This document shows positions 5,744 through 12,185 of a stretch of 14,882 nucleotides of DNA, one piece after another. This DNA comes from Chloroflexota bacterium. GTDB lineage: Bacteria; Chloroflexota; Dehalococcoidia; E44-bin15. Both the position numbers and the translations under genes were made by a program. The DNA lies in assembly GCA_015222405.1 (NCBI GenBank), contig JADFVG010000005.1:1-14882 (forward strand), read 5' to 3'. The notes beneath the pieces were generated by a model. The model saw only the letters and a list, made by a program, of their open reading frames with translations. It was not told the DNA's origin and did no database searches. How positions within the stretch are numbered: position 1 is the first letter of the stretch; each line of letters begins with the position of its first letter.

Positions 5744-7519
5744 TCATTGTTGCCTTGGTGGTAGTTTCTGCCTTTTAGGCACCGCCTTGGTATAGGCCCT
5801 GACAATATCATGCCTTCTCAGCACCCCCAACAACCGGGTGGGATCGTTCCTATCGACCACGGGGATACGTCCTACATCCAAAGCCCCAATCCTTAACAGG
5901 GCTTCATGCACAGTCTGGTCTGGGTAAACGATAACCGGGTTTCTGATGGCAATATCCCTGACCTTGAAATCATAGCTCCCCCTTTTCATGGCCGCCTCGA
6001 CATCACTTAAGGTAACACAGCCATAAAGGCACCCTTCCTGGTCAACCACGGGGAATCCATGATGCCCTGTTTTCTCCAGCTCGGTGAGCAATTTTTTGAT
6101 TGGCATCTCTGGTGAAACGGTGGGAAAGTCGCGGGTCATCACATCTCTAACCCGTACCAATTTAAGGGGATCAACCTCGCCCTCGGTAATTTCAATTCCC
6201 ATTCGCTTTACCTTCATAGTGTAGATGGACTCCCGGCTCAGCCGCCGCGCAGTGAAGGTACTGACGACTACCGCTAGCATCAAGGGCACGATGATAAGAT
6301 AGTCGCGGGTCATCTCAAAAAGGATAAGGATGGCAGTGATTGGGGCATGGGCGGCAGCAGCGAATACCGCTCCCATTCCCACCAGCCCGTAGGCACCGGA
6401 CTCTGTAATCGCGGTGGGAAAGAGTGTATGCACCCCGACACCGAATGCTGAGCCGAGCATTGCGCCCATAAACAGTGAGGGGGCAAAGACGCCACCGCTG
6501 CCTCCGCTCCCTATGGTAAACGAGGTGGCTAGAATCTTGAGTAAACCCATGCCAACTAATGCCCCAACACCGAACCCGCCTAATATAGCCGTTTCCATTC
6601 CCTCATAGCCTACCCCAAAGAGGTCGGAATAGTAAAGCCCCATGAGACCGATAGCGATTCCGCCGAAGGCTGGCTTTAGATACTCAGGGAAACGCCAGCT
6701 GTTGAACAAGTCTTCGCACTTGTAGAGTGCCCGGACGAATCCCCAGGCTACGAAGGCAGCGATAACCCCAAGAAGGATGTAGAACGGTATTTCCCAAGCG
6801 CTGGTCCAGGCATATTCAGGAATATGGGTGAAAGAAGGGCTATCTCCCAGAAATGCGCGGGCGATGGTTGTTGCAGTGATCGAGCTAAGGCCAACAAATA
6901 TAAAATTGCGCAGGTTGAATTGGCGCAGGATCAACTCTAGGCTGAAGAATATCCCCGCGATAGGGGCGTTGAAGGTCGCTGAGATACCCCCAGCGGCGCC
7001 GCAGGCGACCAGCAGTCTGACCCATTCCTCTCGCAGTCTGAACCATTGCCCCAAAGATGAGCCAACAGAGGAGCCGATCTGCACAATTGGCCCCTCACGC
7101 CCTACAGAGCCACCGCTGCCAATGCAAATCGATGAGGCTAAAGTCTTGACTGCAGCCACCCGGGCACGGATGCGCCCTCCTGTGGCAGCAACTGCTAGCA
7201 TCACCTCGGGGACGCCGTGCCCCTTCGCCTCCCGGGCGAAGAAATAAATTAGAGGACCTACCAGAAGCCCTCCCAGTGCAGGTATGAGTATCACATAGTA
7301 TCGACCTAGGAAGCCCAGCGCCTCCTCGCCGCCATCGAAGAACACAGAATCAAAGCCTGATATCGCCCACCTGAAGATCACCGCACCCAGTCCAGAGACA
7401 ACACCAACCAGGATCACTAGGATGATGCCCTTGGTTAGCTCTGAGGTGCGCCACAGTTCGAGGATGTCACGGAGTTTCCCCTGGATATACAATGGAATCT
7501 TGTTCAGGCCTATGACCAA
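5744..7519 (-). CDS. ClC-family chloride channel/transporter with C-terminal CBS pair
   Basis: This 591-residue protein has a ClC membrane domain (about residues 30-430) followed by two CBS domains (about 457-515 and 519-577), which in related proteins bind adenine nucleotides and gate the pore. ClC signatures are GHGVP (100-104), GSGGSVGREGP (134-144) with gating glutamate Glu142, GSGGSGGVFAP (337-347), and the segment AHAPITAILILFEMT. At the position of the intracellular proton glutamate of E. coli ClC (Glu203), the aligned motif PIAGIFFSLELI has Leu196, with Glu195 one residue earlier. Proton coupling may therefore be altered. The protein probably moves chloride or another small anion across the cytoplasmic membrane. 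The start is TTG at 7519 with AGGGA 9 bases upstream. No ATG occurs before residue 107. It lies 23 bp after the shikimate fusion gene and 16 bp before ctaB. Confidence 0.92.
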   Translation of the reverse strand: MVIGLNKIPLYIQGKLRDILELWRTSELTKGIILVILVGVVSGLGAVIFRWAISGFDSVFFDGGEEALGFLGRYYVILIPALGGLLVGPLIYFFAREAKGHGVPEVMLAVAATGGRIRARVAAVKTLASSICIGSGGSVGREGPIVQIGSSVGSSLGQWFRLREEWVRLLVACGAAGGISATFNAPIAGIFFSLELILRQFNLRNFIFVGLSSITATTIARAFLGDSPSFTHIPEYAWTSAWEIPFYILLGVIAAFVAWGFVRALYKCEDLFNSWRFPEYLKPAFGGIAIGLMGLYYSDLFGVGYEGMETAILGGFGVGALVGMGLLKILATSFTIGSGGSGGVFAPSLFMGAMLGSAFGVGVHTLFPTAITESGAYGLVGMGAVFAAAAHAPITAILILFEMTRDYLIIVPLMLAVVVSTFTARRLSRESIYTMKVKRMGIEITEGEVDPLKLVRVRDVMTRDFPTVSPEMPIKKLLTELEKTGHHGFPVVDQEGCLYGCVTLSDVEAAMKRGSYDFKVRDIAIRNPVIVYPDQTVHEALLRIGALDVGRIPVVDRNDPTRLLGVLRRHDIVRAYTKAVPKRQKLPPRQQ

Positions 7520-7542
7520 GGCTTCAGTTCCCTAGCGCTCAT

Positions 7543-9216
7543 CTAAGATATCAGCTCCTCGAGCACACTCACCACATGTTTCACAGGCACATCATCGCGC
7601 AGTACTGGTTTACCCACCCCGGCCAAGAGCACCCAGCGCACCGTTCCTTCCCTCACCTTCTTATCCAACTCCATCGCTCTCAGCACCTCTGCCCTATCGA
7701 CTTCAGAGCAGGTGGTGGGCAAGCCGAACCTCTGGATAATCTCTTCCTGGCGCTTGACAATGTCTCTGGGAAAAAGCCCAAGCTTTTCGCTGAGCATCGC
7801 TGCTCCCATCATCCCGATGGCCACTGCCTCGCCGTGTAAGAAGCGCTCATACCCGGTGGCAGCCTCAAGCCCATGGGCTATAGTGTGCCCATAATTGAGG
7901 ATCATGCGCCTTCCCCGCTCTTTTTCGTCTTCGCGCACCACCCCGGCTTTAAGCGCCGCGCTGCGCTTCACCGCCTCCGTGGTTGCTTCCATCTCCAGAT
8001 TTACCAGCCTCTCAGCATTAACCTCCAGAAACTCCAGAAGCTCCGGGTCAAGGATCAGGGCATGCTTGATCACCTCAGCCCATCCTGAGGCCAGCTCCCG
8101 CTGGGGCAGGGTGGAAAGGGTGCTGACATCGGCGACGACAAGGCGAGGTTGATAAAAGGCGCCGATGAGGTTCTTGCCCTGAGGATGATTGACCGCCACC
8201 TTGCCCCCAATGGCGGAATCAGCCATAGCAACCAGGGTGGTAGGCACCTGAACCAGGGGCAGCCCGCGAAGAAAGGTGGCAGCGACAAAGCCGGCGAGGT
8301 CGCCCACCACGCCCCCGCCCAATGCGACGATGGCATGACCCCTTTCGGCACGGCGCTCCACGAGCCAGTCGTAGATCTCTTTTGCGGTATCGATGGTCTT
8401 CGTGCCTTCACCTGGTATCACGAGAAAGAACTCTGTGGTGAATCCAGCCTCCTCCAGGGATTTAATGGCACGGCCGCCATAGTGCAAGTAGACATCTTCA
8501 TCGCTAATTATATAAACAAAGTCGCCGAGCCCAGCTTGTCGCATCCGCTTCCCCAGCTCATCAAGGAGGCCCCGGCCGACAAAAACAGGATAGCTTGCTG
8601 TAGCTGTGGTTACCACACAGGCAGCGCCTTCCCAGTGGGTGATTTGCCTGCCCTTTATCCTCCTCTCGCTTAACCGCTTCCAGCCGTGCATCACCTCATC
8701 GCAAACTTCATCCAGAGTGAGACTATCGGTGTGCACCGTCCAGTCAGCCAGGGCATAGTAGTGCTGGCGAGACATCTTCAGCTCTTCGATGCGCTTGAGC
8801 GGATCGCCGGCGGCGAGCAGGGGCCTGACCACGGAATTTCCCTTTTGCGCGCGGAGGAGACGCCGGTGAATGGTCTGAGGCTTGGCCTCGAGGCAGATCA
8901 CCACCCCGCTTTTGGGAAAAAGCTCGCGATTCCTGGGGTCAACGACGGCTCCACCCCCGGCGGCGATGACAAAGCTCTCCCTGGCGCAGACCTCTTCCAG
9001 CACCTGACGCTCCAGCTCCCGAAATCTCTGTTCACCGTCCTGGGCGAAGATTTCAGGGATGCCTTTTCCGGCAAGGGCGACGATCTGGTGATCGCTATCC
9101 ACAAAACCCCACCCCAGACGCCGTGCTACCTCTTGCCCTATCCTTGACTTTCCAGTAAAGGAGAAACCGGTGATGATAATGTTTCGAGGAGCTTCTTTAG
9201 CCATTTCTTCAATCAT
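7543..9216 (-). CDS. aroKB: Fused shikimate kinase / 3-dehydroquinate synthase (AroK-AroB)
   Basis: This 557-residue protein joins two chorismate-pathway enzymes that are usually separate. Residues about 12-175 are shikimate kinase. The Walker A is GFSFTGKS (17-24). Asp40 and Asp42 lie in VDSDH, Arg66 in RFREL, the glycine triplet AAGGGA is at 85-90, the lid arginine is in VRPLL (Arg131), and Arg150 follows. Residues about 195-557 are 3-dehydroquinate synthase. GGGVVGD (300-306), PTTLVAMADSAIGGK (325-339), GKNLIGAFYQP, and the zinc ligands Glu381 (WAEVIKH), His444 (NYGHT) and His461 (LHGEAV) are all visible. It makes dehydroquinate (step 2) and phosphorylates shikimate (step 5). The same domain order is known in Thermotoga. 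The start is ATG at 9216, or ATG at 9204 four codons later. Neither has a strong Shine-Dalgarno. The fourth Walker A position is Phe where most shikimate kinases have Gly. Confidence 0.95.
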   Translation of the reverse strand: MIEEMAKEAPRNIIITGFSFTGKSRIGQEVARRLGWGFVDSDHQIVALAGKGIPEIFAQDGEQRFRELERQVLEEVCARESFVIAAGGGAVVDPRNRELFPKSGVVICLEAKPQTIHRRLLRAQKGNSVVRPLLAAGDPLKRIEELKMSRQHYYALADWTVHTDSLTLDEVCDEVMHGWKRLSERRIKGRQITHWEGAACVVTTATASYPVFVGRGLLDELGKRMRQAGLGDFVYIISDEDVYLHYGGRAIKSLEEAGFTTEFFLVIPGEGTKTIDTAKEIYDWLVERRAERGHAIVALGGGVVGDLAGFVAATFLRGLPLVQVPTTLVAMADSAIGGKVAVNHPQGKNLIGAFYQPRLVVADVSTLSTLPQRELASGWAEVIKHALILDPELLEFLEVNAERLVNLEMEATTEAVKRSAALKAGVVREDEKERGRRMILNYGHTIAHGLEAATGYERFLHGEAVAIGMMGAAMLSEKLGLFPRDIVKRQEEIIQRFGLPTTCSEVDRAEVLRAMELDKKVREGTVRWVLLAGVGKPVLRDDVPVKHVVSVLEELIS

Positions 9217-9230
9217 TCACGGATTATGGT

Positions 9231-9245
9231 GGAGGCTAGGCCTCC
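9231..9245 (-). repeat. Inverted repeat spanning the aroC stop codon
   Basis: On the minus strand GGAGGC-CTA-GCCTCC can form a 6-bp, all-GC-rich stem with a 3-base loop. It includes the aroC stop codon. No T-run follows, so it is not an intrinsic terminator. It lies 14 bases before the aroKB ATG and could affect re-initiation there, or it may be chance. Confidence 0.4.
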
Positions 9246-10372
9246 AAATAGCTCTGGTAGTTGCGCAGCGTCTCCTTCAGGTGGTCGCCGCCAAACTTCT
9301 CCAGCAGGGCATCGGCGAGGACGATAGCCAGCATCGCCTCCCCAATCACTCCTGCGGCGGGGACAACGCAAATATCGCTGCGCTCAACATGGGCTTGAAC
9401 CGTCTCGCCCGTCTTCAGGTCCACAGAGGGCAAGGTCTTAGCCAGCGTGGGGATGGGCTTGACCACAGCGTTGACCACGATAGGCTCGCCATTCGTTATC
9501 CCGCCCTCGATGCCACCGGCGCGATTGGTGGCGTGGTGCCACTCTCGCTTTGCCTTTTCGAACTTGATTATGTCATGTGCCCGTGAGCCTCTCAGGTCTG
9601 CCAGGGAGAAGCCAGCACCAATCTCCAGCCCTTTTACTGCGTTGATGCTCATCATCGCCTGGGCGATCCTGCTATCAAGCCTGCGGTCCCAGTGGACATG
9701 ACTCCCCAGGCCGATGGGCACGCCGGTGGCGATCACCTGGAATATCCCTCCTACGGTGTCGCCGGCCTCCTTTGCCTCATCGATGGCAGCCATCATCGCC
9801 TTTTCGACCTCAGTGTCAGCACACCGAACCGCCGATTTTTCGACCTTCGCCCAATCGATTTTTTCACCCTTGGCCGATACCCCGCCAATGGCAATAGTAT
9901 GGCTGTGAATTTCAATACCAAATTCCTCCAGTAGCCTGCGAGCCACAGCACCAACGGCAACCCTGGCTGCCGTCTCACGGGCGCTGGCCCTCTCCAGAAT
10001 GGGACGGATGTCCTCCAGACCGTACTTCATCACCCCTGGCAGGTCAGCATGACCGGGGCGAAGGCGAGTTAGCGGCTCCACTGGCTGCTCGGTGGCGGAT
10101 ATGCTCATCGCCTCCTTCCAGTTCTCCCAGTCGCGGTTCCATATGAGGAGGGAGATGGGACTGCCCATGGTGAGCCCGTGGCGCACCCCGGAGAGGATTT
10201 CGGCCCGGTCCTGCTCGATCTCCATGCGGGCACTCCTGCCATATCCCCCCTGGCGTCGCGCAAGGTCGCGGGCAATATACTGCTCATCCAGGGGCAAGCC
10301 TGCCGGCACCCCCTCAATGATGGCGGTCAGTGCCCTGCCATGCGATTCACCTGCGGTTAGAAAGCGAAACAT
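9236..10372 (-). CDS. aroC: Chorismate synthase
   Basis: This 378-residue protein is chorismate synthase, which converts 5-enolpyruvylshikimate-3-phosphate to chorismate using reduced FMN in the cytoplasm. Family signatures are intact. The N-terminus MFRFLTAGESHG has His11. LRPGHADLPG contains the second conserved His108. The third block is ERASARETAARVAVGAVARR, beginning at residue 127. GGIEGGITNGEPI and RSDICVVPAAGVIGEA are in the C-terminal half. The length is typical. The start is ATG at 10372, with AAGGA 7 bases upstream. It lies 34 bp after the HNH gene and 19 bp before the kinase/synthase fusion. It catalyses the last step of the pathway that AroKB and AroE serve. Confidence 0.97.
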   Translation of the reverse strand: MFRFLTAGESHGRALTAIIEGVPAGLPLDEQYIARDLARRQGGYGRSARMEIEQDRAEILSGVRHGLTMGSPISLLIWNRDWENWKEAMSISATEQPVEPLTRLRPGHADLPGVMKYGLEDIRPILERASARETAARVAVGAVARRLLEEFGIEIHSHTIAIGGVSAKGEKIDWAKVEKSAVRCADTEVEKAMMAAIDEAKEAGDTVGGIFQVIATGVPIGLGSHVHWDRRLDSRIAQAMMSINAVKGLEIGAGFSLADLRGSRAHDIIKFEKAKREWHHATNRAGGIEGGITNGEPIVVNAVVKPIPTLAKTLPSVDLKTGETVQAHVERSDICVVPAAGVIGEAMLAIVLADALLEKFGGDHLKETLRNYQSYLEA

Positions 10373-10406
10373 TTTTTCGTCCTTGTTGTGCTTTGCTAAA
10401 ACAAAC

Positions 10407-10871
10407 CTAAACCCTCTCTGTCATCTGTCGTTCGAAAACGGGGACAATACGCTCCAGAAATCCCTCTGGCAAGCTCTTTGCTGCTTCTCCTGTTTCATCA
10501 AGAAGCGCGACTGGCAACACGACTTGAGCATAAAAGCGCTCGATTTTAAGGTTGACACGCTTGAACCTGAATTTAAGACCAAAGAGTTTACTGGCATCGA
10601 AACCAATGTATTCACCCTCCTCATTTACGATGCCGAATTCGACACCAAGCTGCTCAAGGACTGCCACAAGTAGCCAAAATGTAGGGGCTAAATGACCATG
10701 TACCATGGCATGACATCTGCCACACAACGTCTGCAGGTCCTCCAGCTCCTCTGGTGTCCCCACACGCTCGTAGCTCAAGTGATGGGCATGGACTTGCCCG
10801 CCCTCGCCACAAATTTGGCATCGATAGTTATCCCTTGCGTAACATCTTCTTCTTAGTTCATCCCAATTCAA
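10407..10871 (-). CDS. HNH endonuclease-domain protein inside the shikimate gene cluster
   Basis: This 154-residue protein has an N-terminal HNH nuclease domain (residues about 1-60). The zinc knuckles are CQIC (18-21) and CGRC (50-53). The catalytic block is HAHHLSYERVGTPEE with His30 and His31, then EDLQTLCGRCHAMVH with His54 and His58. This is the HHxxYxxxGxE...DLxxLCxxCHxxxH subtype common in phage and host nucleases. Residues 61-154 match no family I recognise. The start is TTG at 10871, only 2 bp after the aroE stop, suggesting translational coupling. A five-line sample of the gene is about 48% GC, against about 68% in one sampled line of aroC, so it may be acquired. There is no restriction, toxin or phage gene nearby. 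Its role is unknown. Confidence 0.85.
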   Translation of the reverse strand: MNWDELRRRCYARDNYRCQICGEGGQVHAHHLSYERVGTPEELEDLQTLCGRCHAMVHGHLAPTFWLLVAVLEQLGVEFGIVNEEGEYIGFDASKLFGLKFRFKRVNLKIERFYAQVVLPVALLDETGEAAKSLPEGFLERIVPVFERQMTERV

Positions 10872-10873
10872 AA

Positions 10874-11716
10874 TTACAAAGCCCTTTTTGCCGCCTCGAA
10901 CATTATGTCAATTGGGGCTTCCTTGCCGGTCCAAAGCTCAAACGCCTTCGCCCCCTGATAGACAAGCATCCCCAGCCCGCCAATGGTGCGTGCCCCAATG
11001 GCTTTGGCGTCCATCAGCAGCTGCGTCTCTATAGGATTATACACCACATCGTAGATTAGCGCCTCTCTTGGGATAAGCTCTGCTTTGAGCGGCGACTGGC
11101 CCTCGGTTGCGCTGTGCTTCATCCCCACCGGCGTGCAGTTGACCACAAGGTCGCAGTTGGAAAGCGCATCTTGCAGGTCCTCGTCTTCAGGATCGAGGAC
11201 GGAGGTCTCCACGCCCAACGGCGTTAAGCTCGAAGAAAGCACCTGTGCCCTTTCCTCGACAATGTCTGTAATAATCAGCGACCTCACCCCTCCCCTCGCC
11301 AGAGCAAAGCTCACTGCCCGCGCTGCCCCTCCAGCACCGATGAGAACCGCCCTCTTTCCTGCTGGCTCGAAGCCCCCCAAATGGCGCAGCGCTTGGACAA
11401 AACCCTCGGCATCGGTGTTATAGCCACTGAGCTTGCCCTCTCGATGGACTATGGTGTTCACCGCCCCAATCTGGCGGGCGAGTTCATCGAGTTCGTCCAT
11501 CATGGGCAAAACCGTCTCTTTATAAGGAATGGTGATATTTGCTCCCACAGTCGAAGGCTGACGAACCCGTTCCATGATGGCGCCAAATTGCGCTGGCTCT
11601 GCCTCCCAGGCCTGATAGCGAAGGTCAAGCTGGTAGTAATCAAAAGCCGCCTGCTGCATCGGGGGGGAGACGGAATGCCCCAGGGGGTATCCGATAAGAG
11701 CTACATACCTCGTCAT
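10874..11716 (-). CDS. aroE: Shikimate dehydrogenase
   Basis: This 280-residue protein is shikimate dehydrogenase (NADP), which reduces 3-dehydroshikimate to shikimate. The N-terminal substrate domain starts almost at once with GYPLGHSVSP, then GANITIPYKE with the catalytic Lys, and GAVNTI with GYNTDAEGF. The cofactor domain has GAGGAARA, NCTPVGM, and YDVVYNPIETQLL. The end motif is GGLGMLVYQGAKAFELWTG. I chose ATG 11716 because it leaves the usual short leader before the first motif and has GGGAG 4 bases upstream. A TTG at 11758, directly after the ruvX stop, would add 14 residues. The gene follows ruvX by 42 bp and precedes the HNH gene by 2 bp. It works with AroKB and AroC. Confidence 0.95.
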   Translation of the reverse strand: MTRYVALIGYPLGHSVSPPMQQAAFDYYQLDLRYQAWEAEPAQFGAIMERVRQPSTVGANITIPYKETVLPMMDELDELARQIGAVNTIVHREGKLSGYNTDAEGFVQALRHLGGFEPAGKRAVLIGAGGAARAVSFALARGGVRSLIITDIVEERAQVLSSSLTPLGVETSVLDPEDEDLQDALSNCDLVVNCTPVGMKHSATEGQSPLKAELIPREALIYDVVYNPIETQLLMDAKAIGARTIGGLGMLVYQGAKAFELWTGKEAPIDIMFEAAKRAL

Positions 11717-11720
11717 AAGA

Positions 11721-11725
11721 CTCCC
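11721..11725 (-). promoter_or_regulatory. Shine-Dalgarno favouring ATG 11716 for aroE
   Basis: GGGAG on the minus strand lies 4 bases before ATG 11716. The spacing is short, but it supports this start over the TTG at 11758, which would add 14 residues not seen in typical AroE proteins. Confidence 0.45.
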
Positions 11726-11758
11726 ACAGCCAAAAGAGAAAACGCTGACATCAAGCAA

Positions 11759-12184
11759 CTACTGGGCAGAAAAAGAGCGTGCTCGATCAATGTAGCCCTG
11801 CAACACGAGCGCTGCTGCCAAGGCATCGCGTCGCGCCTTTCTCTTCTCCCTCTTCATTCCAGCATCCGAGAGAAGGCGCTCGGCAGCAACGGTGGACAGT
11901 CGCTCATCCCAGGTATCTACGGGCATATCGGTATGCTCAGAAAGCAGCTTGCAGAAGGCGAGAACCACTTGCGCCTGCTTCCCAATGCTGCCATCCATGG
12001 AGCGGGGCAACCCGACCACGATTCGCTTCACCCCATGCTCCTCAGCCAGGGCGAGGATTGCTTTAAGGTCGGCCTCTTCCCCCACCCTATGGAGCACGGT
12101 GAGAGGGATGGCCACCAGCCCACCGGCGTTGGCAATTGCCACCCCGATCCGTTTCTCACCAACATCAAGTCCCAGTATCCCCAT
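11759..12184 (-). CDS. ruvX: Putative pre-16S rRNA nuclease / Holliday junction resolvase RuvX (YqgF)
   Basis: This 141-residue protein is the RuvX/YqgF family of RNase H-fold nucleases, at its usual length. Motifs are GLDVGEKRIGVA (5-16, Asp7), IVVGLPRSMDGSIG (55-68), VDTWDERLST (89-98, Glu94), and the C-terminal KARRDALAAALVLQGYID (116-133, Asp120). Asp7, Glu94 and Asp120 are the likely metal-binding residues. Family members are linked to processing of the 16S rRNA 5' end and to Holliday-junction cleavage. The sequence cannot decide between them. The ATG is 1 bp after the alaS stop, with AAGGGG 5 bases upstream. alaS next to ruvX is a common bacterial arrangement. Confidence 0.94.
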   Translation of the reverse strand: MGILGLDVGEKRIGVAIANAGGLVAIPLTVLHRVGEEADLKAILALAEEHGVKRIVVGLPRSMDGSIGKQAQVVLAFCKLLSEHTDMPVDTWDERLSTVAAERLLSDAGMKREKRKARRDALAAALVLQGYIDRARSFSAQ

Positions 12185-12185
12185 G

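Noticed and set aside
9231..9245. Rho-independent terminator after aroC
   Set aside because: The stem is short and is not followed by a T-run. aroKB starts 14 bases later in the same direction.
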